Assembly (NCBI GenBank): GCA_022818135.1
Contig: JAFMSR010000001.1
Coordinates: 36,610,672 to 36,674,671, forward strand
Origin: Saxidomus purpurata
Lineage: Eukaryota; Mollusca; Bivalvia; Venerida; Veneridae
Length of the DNA stretch: 64,000 bases
Direction: 5' to 3'
How positions within the stretch are numbered: position 1 is the first letter of the stretch; every line of letters begins with the position of its first letter. The notes under the pieces are model-generated. The model worked only from the letters and a program-made list of their open reading frames with translations. It made no database searches and was not told where the DNA came from. A program made the translations under genes and the position numbers. Below, piece after piece: positions 49,101-60,154 of this stretch.

Positions 49101-52100
49101 AAAGATTTCTATGATTGAATCAAATTAGAGCGGTGCGTTAATTAAACTATCAAACATACTTAACAAGGATGTAATCACATATAATCGGATAATTTGTTTG
49201 TTTGTTACTCAAATCAAGAACTTTGATTGGTGATGAAGTGGCCATTTTCGTGAGTTGTTTTATTTTAAGACTTGAAAAAAAGATGATTATAAAAACGCAG
49301 AAATGATGTCAAATAAATGTTATCTTTATGTGTTTTCATCTTATTCCAGTTTTCAACTTCCCTTTAAAGGTTAACTCAGTTAATATTTGAGTATAATTAC
49401 TCCATACATCAAATCCTCACTAAACCGGAATCCTCACAAAACCGGAAATTTTGCCCAGTCCGGACCTTGTCCGGTTTAGTGAGTTTCTACTGTATATACT
49501 TTGCTAAGCTTTGAGTCAACCATTTGAATCACATGACACTCCAGTGTGTGACATCATATACATTTGTGCACTTGATCCATTTCTCGGCTAAATTTTCGGT
49601 TTTAATACATATGTAAGACAATAACTTTTTTCGTCTGGATTTTTCCAATTCTTAATCAACATACGACAGTCTTGTAAATTTTCTTTAGATGCATGTGAAT
49701 TTTGCTTAATTTTCCTTTTTGTTTGTGACATTTTCTGTATTTATAAAGTAGCAACCAAACGTTTGTAAGAAGAGTTCTTCATATTTTGGTAGTAGGTATA
49801 TTGACCAGATACAAAAATAGCTCAGTATTCTCATATATTGCATCAAATTAGTTTGACTAGTTTCAGATAAACAGATAAACATGGCATCTAAACATAATAT
49901 ATTCAATTTATGAAGCAAAATTTTCTGGTACTTCAGAGTAAAATGTCTACCAGACATGCTGATTGCTTCATGTCTACCTAGCCCCATGAAGGATTTCTAA
50001 AAAACTTTGGTCAGGTGATCATATGTAGACAATGTGCAGGGCCTATGTTCCAACCTAACTGAGACAAGATCACTCTTAAGGGTCAAAGGTTATAAGACTA
50101 TACATGTATATCCTTCATAGGATTTATAAGAAACTTACTACATGTCAGATTTTCATCTCATCGAGACCTTACATTTATAACCCTTGTTCAAGCTTCGACC
50201 ACTCAAGGTCAAAATCATAGTTACTTAGGATTATTTTCATAAAACTTTGCAGATATGAAGTCTAGTTGTGCACATTATAATTTGGTGTCCCTAGCTCAAA
50301 GGTCAAGGTCACAGGGATCTGAAAACTGAAAATCCTGTCTGTGCTTCTTCTCCAAAACCCCTTGCTGTGTTTTTATAAAACTTTGCAGGAAGCATCAGTA
50401 TGTCTAGTTGTTTTGCATATTATAATTTGGGGTCAAAGGTCATGGGGGGAGGAGACACGTTTTTTTGTGTGCAAAACAATCGCTAGTTAAATTTTGTTTC
50501 TTTTTCAGTCCATTTATGAAATACTTTTCCAAACAAAGATAAGGATTTTTGGAAAAGTCCCAAGCAATGAAGCTGCCAATTTGATGATAATGAATCATCG
50601 TACAAGATTTGATTGGCTCTACCTCTTCTCATACCAAGTGAGACATGCATCATTGAGGCGCTACACCATTAGCTTGAAGAATATGCTGAAGTTCTTACCT
50701 GGTATAGGTAAGCATACAAATAAGTTATATATTATGGATTCTATTTATACCGGATAAATTTTGTGCATTAAAACAGTAATTTTGAGACATTTCCTCTTGT
50801 CCAAACTTAACTTAGCTGTCTTAAGGCAAGCATGGACACTTTATTATTTTGATAAGTTTTCTAAAACATGTAGATAGTTACTGCTAACAAAGCTGTAACA
50901 AAGTTTGATTGATGTGTTCTACAGGCTGGGCCATGCAGATAGCAGGGTACATATTTCTGGACAGGAAGTGGGAAGAGGATCAGCGGACCATATCAAGATG
51001 TCTTAAAGTCTTCAAACATATAGATTATAAGCCACAGGTAAGGCCACAAGGGATGTTCACATTTTACTATGAAAAATAATGTTTTGAATATTTCGTTCTG
51101 TGCAAAATGTTTTAATTATGTAAGAAGTAGCATTGTATTTGTGGATTTCAGGCATTTTAGTTTTTGGCATGACCTATTTTGTAACATTGGCTGGATTAAA
51201 CAGACAGCATGAATTTTAGAATGGAATTTAGACTTCCTAGCTGAACTTGTACAGATATATTTACAAATACATGTACCTTTGTTAAAGTATTTTTACAGCT
51301 GTATTTTGATGCACATCAAAAGTGGGCAATTTTTAGAAAAACCTGACTCAAATCATATTTATACTAAAAATATAACTTAAATGGCACATTAATTTCAAGG
51401 CAAGCAAATGTAAAACATGTTTTAATTGCCTGTAGATACCTTAATTTATTAAAAGAGATATGCATATATTATGTTATTGGAGCATAGTCTGATCAGTCGT
51501 ACCAGCATTGTCCCAAATACAGGTCATTTCAGATGTACATAGGTCATGTGACCAGCATAAAGTGGTAGCAATGCCATAAACATAGACTGGTTTAAGTATC
51601 TCTGTAAAATAGCCATAAGGCTGCAAATGAGAATCAGTTTCTGTTGGGCTAATGGAGTAGCAGTAAATATGAATTAGCGCGAAAGTATGTTTACTCTAGA
51701 TTACATTGTAAGTATTTGCAAATTTACAATGGTCCGCTTGTGTTTGAATTTCATTGCAGATCTAGCTTCAACCCATGGGTAGTATTTTATAATAGGGGAA
51801 ATGCATTTGTTCACTGCTTTATCTTTTTTTTAATAAAATTTCATGAAAATGGCAACTGGTGAAGCTTTTTATCACTCGCTGAATGCATGCTTAATGGTGA
51901 GATCTAATTAGTCAAGACTGAACCCTATCAAGATTGTTCATGATCCGCAGGCCCTGATTTCAGGAAAATACTTAAGTAATTGCTCAGCTGAGTAAGTTAT
52001 TTTAAAGTCTAATTGTCAGTAAAAATAAATATATTTTGTGTTGCCTTTTTTTAACAATAGTATATTTTTTTTAATGAAAGTAACATGTTGAAAGCAAAGA

Positions 52101-55100
52101 GGTTGTATTATACTAAATGCAATGTCCGATATCGCAACAAAATTTTGATTGAAATGACAACTCCTCTGAAACCTCTTGGCCAATTTTGATAAAACTATCA
52201 TGATATATTCCTTGTGAGCCTACCAAAAGTTCAAGCCATTTCCTGCACGAATACGTTGCAATGGCAACAAAATGAAATAAATTTAAAAAACTTCTACTGC
52301 TGGAACACAAGGCTAGAGATTTGATATTTGGATGTAGCATTGTCTAGTGGCTTCTAGACAAGTTGTTCAAATTACCCTGGGTCAAAACAATCATGTGGTC
52401 ACTTAGTTTGGCATAGGAATATATTAGGAAAAACTTTGACAATCTTGTTCTCTGAAACCGTTTGACAAGGCCATAGAGCTTAGATATTTGGCAAGTAGCA
52501 TATGTCAAGTGTGACCTCTACAGACAATTGTTCAGATAACTGACCTAGTGTCAAAAAGAGACTTTGAAAGACCCTGGAAGGTCACTTAGTTTAATGCATA
52601 GGAATTTTAGGAAAAAATTTAAAAATCTTCTTCTCTGAAACCACAAGGCCTAGAGCTTAGATATTTGGCATTTGCTTAGCTTCCTCTACCAAGATTGTTC
52701 AAATTATACCCCCAGGTCAAAATTGACGTAGGGGGTCACTTAGTTTATACATAGGCTTCAAATTAGAAATACTTTAAAAATCATCTTCTGGGAACAACAA
52801 AGGCTTAGACCTTAGATATTTAGCATGTGGCATTGGGTAAAGGACTCTACCAAGATCGTTCAAATTATGACTCATGTCAACATTGCCTGTCAAACGGGTC
52901 AACTTAGTATTGCATAGGAATATATAGGAAAAAATTTTGAAAGTCTTCTTCTCTGAAACCATCATGGCCTAGAGCTTGGATAATTGGCATGTTGAATTGG
53001 CATAATCGACCTCTACCTAAGATTGTTCAAATTGAGGACCCCCGGGTCAAATATTGACCCTGCACAGAGGGGTTAACACTTAGTTTATAACCAGGCTTAT
53101 ACGGGAAAACTTCAAAAATCTTCTTCTCTGAAACCACGAGGCCTACAACTTAGATTTTTTGTATGTAGCATTGCCTAGTAGACCTACTTCAAAAGTTTGT
53201 TCAAATTATTGCCCCTTGGGTACAGAGTAATTGACCTTGCCCGGGGTGGATATTAGGAAAACTTAATTTGTATTATAACATTATCTAGTGATCTTCCACC
53301 AGGCAAGTGGACTTGTACCAAGGTGAGCGATATAGGGCCATCTTGGCCCTCTTGTTAATGAAACTAACATGTTGAAAGAAAAAAAGTTGTATTATACTAA
53401 ATGCAAGTCCGATATAGCAAAAAAATTATTGAAGTACAACTCAACAATTTTAAAAATCTACTTATTTATATTACTTGCTATAAAGCACCATTTCCTGCAC
53501 AAATACTGACAAGTGTATATGAATGTAATAAATGTAATAAATTCTAGGGCTAGCAACAAGTAGCAAATTTGATATTTGAGTACTCTGTCCTTCTTTAGAT
53601 CATGTAGTCAAGTACTTGGAAAACAATCATTCACATGATCGACATAGAATATATTAATGGACTATCTTTGACTTTGTTTTGAACTGTTTGAAATACTTTT
53701 AAACAGATGAGTTTGACGGAGGCATATGTCAAATTTGACTTCACAGACAAGTGTACAGATAACTGAAATATTTCAAAAAGAGACTTTGAAAGACCACTGA
53801 ATTCTTTATACAATGTATATGATTTAGAAAAAAAATGACATTTTTTCTGCCGAGACGTAATAATTTTCTTTTCTCCGCACACATGTTCAACTACCAGCAT
53901 AATTAGTATATTAAGTTATCAAGACTTCAAATTACAAGTACTGCATAAACAGTTTGGGGAACAAATGCAAAGGCGACACTAATATTATACGACTATACAG
54001 TTATGTAAAGATCATAAGCGGCATAGAATCATTGCAACACCTGCATGTCAAACTGTCAACTTGTATATAGCATGTACTTAGCAGATTAACAGTAGTATTT
54101 TCTCACATCATCTGGCCTGTTTGGATAACGATCCTGAATTAGAATAATGACAAGTTAAGACTGTTCATTGGAGGACTTAAATATTGATTTTGTTAACTGA
54201 GTACTTAGACATTAGATCTAGTAACCAGTTAACGGGTAATCGTTGCCATCCCTAGTAAATATGATTCTGACAAACTTGATTTCTTTAAATGAATAAACAT
54301 CCAAGAGGCTACTTAAAAGTGTTGAAATAAGTTGAGCATGTTACTGAGTAATTACTTAAGTATTTTACTGAAATGAAATGTCTGAAAATTATTACATTCA
54401 AAAATGGGGTTGAAGGTGTCTAGAGATAACTTAGTATGGGAAATCATGACAACTGTATAGGATGATCATTGCCCTCTTCTTATATTGCATTTTGTGCTTT
54501 TCATTATGCAAAAAAAAAAAAAAAAATTGCAATCTAATAGAAATAGTTCAATCCCAAAAATAACAACAACAAAAATAAACATATACATTTATGTACCAAT
54601 CATTTCCGAACAGTACTTTCAGTGCTTTGATTTTATTTCTGCTCTGTGGGTTATGCTTATTAGTGACAGAGCTTTGGAAAGGAAACAGTATGATTGAAGT
54701 TTAAAGTGAACTGTTTGATCTGTTGAATCATTTTGAAGACTTAATGAGTTAATGAGCAAAATTCAAAGATGTGTGGATACTTAATTGGTGGAGACACTAT
54801 GAAATTGTGTCTTGTATGTTAAGAGTGTACAGGCCATGTATCTGGGAAGGTATAGCAGAATGAACAGCATATTACAGTAAAATTTTGATAGCAAGGGAAT
54901 AAGAAAAATGCTGAGTTTTCCAAATGGATGTATCAGTAAATTTCTGAATGCATAGTTTCAGTCATAGTATAAAATGTTCTCGTTTTGACATGACAGTTGA
55001 TATGATGGTAAATGCAGTAAGGTACGTATGAGATGGTGTAGGCATGCAATTATCATTTCATAAATGGATACAATTGTAGAGAAAATGTCATCTTTCTGAG

Positions 55101-58100
55101 TCTTGCTCTGGTACATTCCAAAAGGTACAATGTATTGCACTGAAAACTCATCTGCTACGTTGTTGCTTACTTATTAACCAAATATAATTATAATGTTCCC
55201 GTGGAAACGCCGTGCACTTGCTTTAGTACGTAACTGTTTAAGAGAAAAAGGACAAAAATGTAAAACATGAAGTTCAAAACAACACAAAAACTAAACATAA
55301 AGTCACATTATTGCTATTAACCGAGGAAAAAAAATAAATTCTTGTAACTAAGAAGAACAACATAAAAGTATTATAGTACATTCTTGTCCAATTATTATAC
55401 TTAGTGACTTACACACATCAGGGAAAGACTTGTTCTGCTACAAAAGTGTGATGTCCTGACATTATGTTAAATTGCGGGATTTGAAAAAACGAAAGCACTG
55501 GTCTCCATTTAAGGGATAGAGATCAAGCTATATATATAGCATCGTATAAAAGTTATTCCCTGGGTAATGGTACAGGCAAGCCACAGTCATCTCAAGAAAT
55601 ATGAAAATCACAAAATCTGTGTTACCATTTTGGCATTAAAGAGACATTCTAACATGACTCATGATTATGTCTCTTATACAAAGAGTAGAACAGTTACGTT
55701 TTGTTATGCAACAAACAACGCAGGAAACGATATTCTGTCAATATGATGTCATGTTGTGCAGCATGACATTAAATAGATATCTGCGCAGAAAATAACGCTT
55801 TGCATATATTCAGTTTTTGTAATCTCTTGTCATGTTAGAATTAAAATAACATCCTTTTCAGCATTGTAAGCGTCTTATAAACAACTTTCTGTTGTCCTGA
55901 TGCTCAGTTATAAATCACTTAGACCTCTGGCCTTTGTGGTTAATTTCTGCGCATCAGACTCCATATCATTGTTTATGAAACAATGAACAACAGTGGAACG
56001 GATATTATTTCATAAATGTCCAAGAGTCCGTGCAAGCTTTAGGTTCTAGCTTATTGATAAGCTTTCTTTTCATGTTAGATATTATTATTATTTAAATAAA
56101 TAGTCAGCTTCAGTCGTCTTATAAAAAGCAAATGGAGTAAGTTATGCGGTTTTTTTTTTCAGACCAACAACTTTTAATGTAGCTAGTTAGGAATTGATGT
56201 TAAACTAGTTTGAAATTAATGTTGAAAAGTAACTAATTATAAATGTCAAATGATGGTGCATCCAGCAGTTTTAAGATGGCATTTTCTCTTACTCTATATT
56301 ATGTTTATGTCCATGTCACAAAGACTTATAATATTCCAGAAATGCGTATGCTGGTGAAGTACACTAACACTTTGAGTTTGCTTTATATTTATGACATGCA
56401 CAAACGACAGATGCTCAGCTAAGATTTGTTTAAGGAGTTGACACATATTTAGCTGCCATACGAATGTTTCACATTTTCTGTTATACCATTAAAGATAATA
56501 CATACACGTTTGAGAATGATCTTGTATTGACAGTATTAAAGGAACTCATTTTATATTTATAACTCTTCAGTCACAATGAGATATCTGTGATTAGTGTAAA
56601 GCATATTTTGAACCAATTTTGTATGATTATATTTTTTGCTTTTTTAAAATGCTTAAAACTAGTCAGATATCCTACCTAAAGAATCACACCTCTATTGTAT
56701 TGGGGTGACATTATAAAAAAGGCTAAACTCTAGTTTCTAGTGGAGTAAAACATGTGTCCTATTTCTTTGAGAGATTTTTTGAGGTAATTTTCATCAAAGG
56801 AACTTAATGAAGTATTGTTAGACCTTACTCTGGTAATTTTTCAGGTATAAACTTGCCTATGTGTTAAGTTTGACTGTACCATTAGAGTCCAAAGGGGTGC
56901 TTACAGAATATTTATAGCACACTTACCTTCTGAACACTCCAGAGGCCACATTCATGAATCAGTTTGACATATGCAAATCACAAACATTAATTTAGGTGTG
57001 AAAACCAAGTGATTTACAGAACAGTCAAACCTGTCTTAAGCGACCACACAGGGAAAGCTGAAATTGTGGTCTCTTAAGACAGGTCACTGAGATGGTCTCT
57101 TAACTCAGGATAATTTGCTATCTTCTTAAATCACAAATGCGGAATATGAAGTGGTTGCATTTGTCAGGTTGTTGCTTAACTCAGGTGGTCGCAAGGGCAG
57201 GGTTGACTGTTCTTTTTTTGAAAACGATAGTAAATAAGATACATGTATTTTCTATTATGATCAATTGGCATGCTACTGTTTGTTAACAGTTACTGTAGTG
57301 TTAGTTATGTAATTGGTCATATTTTCTTGTATTTTTGACCTTTTCAGATCTTGCTGTTTCCAGAAGGCACTGACCTTACCAAAAATACAAAAAGTCGTAG
57401 TGATGCGTATGCTGAGAAACATAACCTTCAGAAATACGACTTTGTTTTGCAACCGAGAACTACTGGATTTACACATATGGTACAGGAAATGAAAAAAGGT
57501 AATGTTAACAGAAATGAAAAGTAGGGGAATGTGAACTGTTAGCTGTTATGCTGCACGCTACAGCGGGGAATGGTTGATGAGTATAAGCAGTATTTGTTGA
57601 AGCAGAGTACATGATACACACAGTATATAGGCACAATATATGCAAGATATAGTTATTGTATCCATGTGATTCCGAGTATTTCTGGATGATAAAGGATTCA
57701 CATGACACCATGGACAGTAGGTTTCCATGGTAAAATCTGTCGGAACAATTTTAGAGTCTTCTGCATAGCATGGCAGACGTGCATTGGCATCAGTATTAAT
57801 CATTTCTGTCCAAATAAACATGAACCCTTGTACTAATTTACCTTCCAAAAGGCAGCTGGACTGGTCGTGGATAGCACCGTAGATGACCCTATAAATTTTA
57901 AGGCCAATAGGTCAAGGTCACATTGAGGTTTCTAATCAGTAACTGCTCAAATATTGAGTCTTTGTCTTTGCCGGTTGGATGTTCCTTTTAGATTTTGAGG
58001 TCAGTAAGTCAAAGTCATGGTTCTGCAAGACAGTAGGGCAATGGTTTTAATCATAAACTCAACATTGGTTAAGGCTTGGATCTACAAACATTAAGGTTTT

Positions 58101-59017
58101 TTTTTTAGGTTGTTATAAAGGGTGTGTTGGTGTAGAGTGTTGGACTCCTAATCCAGAGATCAAGGGTTTGAATGTCACCACTAAAAGTTCACGCTCATCC
58201 CGGAGGTTGTGGGTTCGAGCTCTACTTGGGTCACGACTGTACCTCCTCGTATGACACCATTACTAGTTTTTCCAGAAAGCAGACTCGAGAGTGACCCAAT
58301 AAGCGTACAGCTTTCTTCACAAGCTAAAATAAATTGGTATAAGCTAAACTAAAATTCCTTCTTTCAGCATAAGAACTGGTCTAAACCCCAGGAAACAGTC
58401 ATCAAGAGTGGTTATTAGAAGTTTCAAGAACTTCCAATTTATAAGAAATAACTTTGAAGTTGACTTAAAGTGACACTTAAGAGCCGTTTTTACCTTATCT
58501 GTCCCCAGTTACTTGTGTATTGTATTGTGTAGTACAGTTTGAATACATTGTTTCTTTTTCAGGTGAAACGCTAGACTGTCTTACAGATATAACAATAGCA
58601 TACCCCGGAACCATTCCACAAAATGAAATGGACATAATCAAGGGAAATTTTCCAACTGAAATCCATTTTTTGGTAGACTGGTACCCTAATAATGACATTC
58701 CAACTCATAAAGATGATCTGGACAACTGGTGTAAAGTTAAGTGGAGTCACAAGGAGAAAGTTCTGAAAGAGTTCTATGAGAATGAATCATTTAAAAGAGA
58801 TAGCCAAGAGTTACTGTCAAATGAAAGTTTAATTGGGGCATTGTTTATGTATTGTTGGTTAGTTTGGACAGCATGGCATGTGTTTATTATGTACATATTG
58901 TGGAGTTACCCAATGTTATGGTTATATGTGATTGCTTGTACCATTATGTATGTTTCAATATCCAAATATACGTCAGGATTTAACTTGCTCATTGCTAGTG
59001 CAATGAATATTCAGTAG
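45924..59017 (+). CDS. LCLAT1: Lysocardiolipin acyltransferase 1-like (AGPAT family), spliced gene
   Basis: Exons 45924-46115, 50509-50707, 50925-51037, 57348-57498 and 58563-59017 join in phases 0, 1, 0, 1 to give 369 aa; the shorter human isoform is about 376. LCLAT1 (ALCAT1) transfers acyl chains from acyl-CoA to lysocardiolipin and other lysophospholipids in the ER and mitochondria-associated membranes. N-terminal membrane segments lie at about 15-48. Acyltransferase block I 'NHRTRFDW' has the HX4D pair H94 and D99. 'PGIGWAMQ' is at about 129-136, and block III 'LFPEGTDLTKNTKSRS' has E174 and G175. 'LQPRTTGF' and 'DITIAYPGTIP' follow, with hydrophobic segments over about 320-362. NHRTRxDW and the PRTTGF context favour LCLAT1 over AGPAT3/4/5. 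All catalytic residues are intact. Confidence 0.94.
46450..47821. mobile_element. ~1.37-kb TIR element in LCLAT1 intron 1
   Basis: The left end 'aaggcaaaagaaaaaatata' then 'acttgtttctgctaac' is matched inverted by the right end (reverse complement 'ttaggccaaaagaaaaaaat', 'agcttgtttctgctaac'), giving TIRs of about 38 bp. T-rich runs follow each TIR internally (46526-46540 and 47709-47735). There is no transposase. The target-site duplication is unresolved. Confidence 0.65.
47440..47515 (-). repeat. tRNA-Ser-like SINE head nested in the TIR element
   Basis: On the - strand: 'tggtggtcgagtggttaatg' (A box, Ser/Leu type), 'ctggactactaatccgg' (anticodon arm, loop ctactaa) and 'ccccggttagaatcc' (B box). 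The variable arm and acceptor stem are not intact. Confidence 0.55.
48615..49492. mobile_element. Pogo/Tigger-like MITE, 20-bp perfect TIRs, TA target duplication
   Basis: 'cagtagaaactcactaaacc' at 48615 occurs exactly inverted at the right end (to 49492). TA flanks both ends (48613-48614 and 49493-49494). 'ctcactaaaccgg' and 'cctcacaaaaccgg' words recur near the right end. The 878-bp interior has no transposase frame. Confidence 0.82.
49960..50470 (+). repeat. Decayed tandem element upstream of LCLAT1 exon 2
   Basis: 'ataaaactttgcag' with 'tgtctagttg' and 'cattataatttgg' occurs twice (about 50240 and 50370), together with 'ctcaaaggtcaaggtcacag'. Period about 130-140 bp. It ends just 40 bp before the exon 2 acceptor. 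Confidence 0.6.
50509..50707 (+). CDS. LCLAT1: LCLAT1 exon 2 (catalytic block I)
   Basis: The acceptor 'gtttctttttcag' ends at 50508. A GT is also present at 50702, but the donor CCTGGTATAG|GTAAGC at 50707/50708 is required to restore 'PGIGWAMQ' with the next exon. It encodes 'SIYEILFQTKIRIFGKVPSN' and 'NHRTRFDWLYLF'. Confidence 0.93.
50925..51037 (+). CDS. LCLAT1: LCLAT1 exon 3
   Basis: The acceptor 'tgttctacag' ends at 50924; donor CCACAG|GTAAGG. 113 nt, phase 1 to 0. It encodes 'GWAMQIAGYIFLDRKWEED' and 'FKHIDYKPQ'. Confidence 0.93.
51945..52140 (+). repeat. Dispersed repeat, second locus
   Basis: Matches 44410-44650 in order ('taagtaattgctc', 'aagttattttaa', 'tttttttaaca', 'actaaatgcaatgtc'). 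Its final part (about 52067-52140) recurs at 53355-53430, directly behind the tandem element. Confidence 0.6.
52130..53356 (+). mobile_element. Tandem-repeat-bearing element (pearl/HINE-like), copy 3
   Basis: Six or so monomers of about 160-175 bp carry 'aatcttcttctctgaaacca', 'gcctagagcttagatatttg', 'gtagcattgcctagtggacc' and 'gggtcaaaattgacc'. The 3' end 'aggtgagcgatata' then GGGCCATCTTGGCCC (53335-53349) then tcttgtt is identical but for one base to that of the element at 17902-18850, although the core monomers are unrelated. Confidence 0.78.
57019..57212. mobile_element. Small MITE, pogo-like ends
   Basis: 'gaacagtcaaacctg' at 57019 faces 'cagggttgactgttc' at 57198-57212 (one mismatch over 15 bp). 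The interior repeats 'tcttaa' and 'gaccac' words. It ends about 135 bp before exon 4. Confidence 0.65.
57348..57498 (+). CDS. LCLAT1: LCLAT1 exon 4 (block III)
   Basis: The acceptor 'gaccttttcag' ends at 57347; donor AAAAAAG|GTAATG. 151 nt, phase 0 to 1. It encodes 'ILLFPEGTDLTKNTKSRSDA' and 'YDFVLQPRTTGFTHMVQEM'. Confidence 0.93.
57890..58080 (+). repeat. Tandem-element remnant in LCLAT1 intron 4
   Basis: 'aggtcaaggtcacattgagg' and 'gaggtcagtaagtcaaagtc' are typical monomer lines, with only one or two decayed copies. Confidence 0.45.
58128..58352 (+). repeat. tRNA-derived SINE, copy C
   Basis: 'gttggtgtagagtgttggac' with 'tcctaatccag' and 'aagggtttgaatgtc' form a tRNA-like head. The family body follows: 'cccggaggttgtgggttcga', 'tatgacaccattactag', 'agctttcttcacaagc', 'aaataaattggtataagct'. 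It is sense-oriented in LCLAT1 intron 4. Confidence 0.72.
58563..59017 (+). CDS. LCLAT1: LCLAT1 exon 5 (C-terminus)
   Basis: The acceptor 'gtttctttttcag' ends at 58562; phase 1. It encodes 'GETLDCLTDITIAYPGTIPQ', 'FPTEIHFLVDWYP', and two hydrophobic segments (about residues 320-362), ending in 'SAMNIQ' and TAG at 59015-59017. Confidence 0.93.
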
Positions 59018-59039
59018 TTTAATAGTCCCCACCCGCTTT

Positions 59040-59389
59040 TATCACCAGCCAAAGGCGGAGGGATATTGTTTTTGGAATTGTTCGTCCCTCTGTCGGTCCA
59101 TCTGGAGCAACCAATGGATAGGATTTCATGAAACTTAAAATAGCTATAGATCAACATATTGTGGCATTGCAAGTGCAACTGTTGTCAGATTTGTCTCAGT
59201 GACTCCAGAGTTATTGCCCTTTAATTTTTTTTTCTTTTATGAAAGAAAGTTCAGTTTCTCTGAAACCGTTTGTCAAGATTTAATTGTAAATGGCTCAAAT
59301 AATTGCTGCTCTTTACTTTATTCACCCCCTTCAGTCCCCATCACCTTGGAGTAGGGGCCAGATATTTTAAAATGCTTCTTTTTTCTTGG

Positions 59390-59456
<67 letters not shown>

Positions 59457-60030
59457 GGGGGGCCGGGGGGGGGGGGGGGGTGTTTGAAAAGGCTTGCCAG
59501 AATTTGATTATGTTTGGCACAAGTTATCAACTTTGTAGTCTCTTACAACAGAAAATTTACAAAATTGATTTTTTAGCTCACCTAGTATGGATCTTTCAGG
59601 ATCCAACTATGTATGTCATTGTCCGTCCTGATAATTCCAATATCATGGCCCCCTTGTTTATGAATCTAGTAGCACTGATTTAATCTAACTTACAACAATT
59701 ACGTTCTATAGATTTTTACTTGCGGAAAAAATGATCCCCTCTGAGATGAGGCCCAAATGGGGTGGTGCAATTTTAAATATACTTGTTTTTTTTTTTTTCT
59801 CAAAAGGTTTGTCAGAATTTAATTATGTTTGGAACAAGTAATCAATTTTAAAGGAAAATATAGATTTTATCTTAAAGAAATGAGGCTCTTATGGGGGGCT
59901 GTAGCTCTTTTATTACATACAAATGTATTCTATATAGAACCTTCAGAATTCATAAAAATGATCGATCATCCTCTCAGATGTGAGGCCCCGGTGGGGTGGT
60001 ACTTCAACAGCATTTGAAGTGCCTCAAACA
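59040..60030 (+). repeat. Decayed tandem element in the LCLAT1 3'-UTR region
   Basis: It starts 'aaaggcggagggatattgtt' with 'cgtccctctgtcggtccat'. Diverged monomers follow: 'gtttgtcaagatttaattgt' (59267), 'cttgccagaatttgattatg' (59490) and 'gtttgtcagaatttaattat' (59809). 'ggtggggtggtac' and 'atggggtggtgca' mark later units. Confidence 0.6.
59393..59480. repeat. Poly-C/poly-G tract
   Basis: A C-run of roughly 28 is directly followed by a G-run of about 30, then ggcccggggggccgg and more G. It is self-complementary and prone to sequencing or assembly error. The Pro-run/Gly-run reading frames across it are artefacts. Confidence 0.8.
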
Positions 60031-60147
60031 AGCTAACTAAAACACTTTCTTATTGGTCTTATTCAGTGATTTGTTTCGGTGGGGGATATAAATTCACTGA
60101 ATTTGCTTGTTTCCTACTTAATTATTCCTAATTATTGTAATTTTACA

Positions 60148-60153
60148 AATAAA
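60148..60153 (+). terminator. LCLAT1: Candidate polyadenylation signal for LCLAT1
   Basis: First canonical AATAAA downstream of the LCLAT1 stop, which would give a 3'-UTR of about 1.1 kb. No earlier AATAAA was seen between the stop and this point. Confidence 0.4.
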
Positions 60154-60154
60154 T

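Larger units (their letters stand above)
46116..50508 (+). other. LCLAT1 intron 1 (4.4 kb)
   Basis: It holds a TIR element (46450-47821) with a nested tRNA-Ser-like SINE, a TA-flanked MITE (48615-49492) and a decayed tandem element (49960-50470). The stretch 47825-48610 contains nothing recognised beyond two 'gcgggcct' words. Confidence 0.8.
51038..57347 (+). other. LCLAT1 intron 3 (6.3 kb)
   Basis: It contains a dispersed repeat (51945-52140), a tandem-repeat element (52130-53356) with a partial second copy of the dispersed repeat behind it, an A-run at 54508-54525, and a small MITE (57019-57212). The intervals 51038-51940, 53460-54500 and 54530-57010 show no recognised features; a small hairpin 'atgtcatg...catgacat' is at about 55746-55770. 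Confidence 0.8.

Noticed and set aside
50494..50702. Alternative donor CCTG|GTATAG for LCLAT1 exon 2
   Set aside because: Using GT at 50702 loses the conserved 'PGIGWAMQ' continuity; the GTAAGC donor at 50708 restores it in phase.
59303..59683. Pro-run/Gly-run protein frames on both strands
   Set aside because: Produced by the poly-C/poly-G tract, which is itself doubtful.
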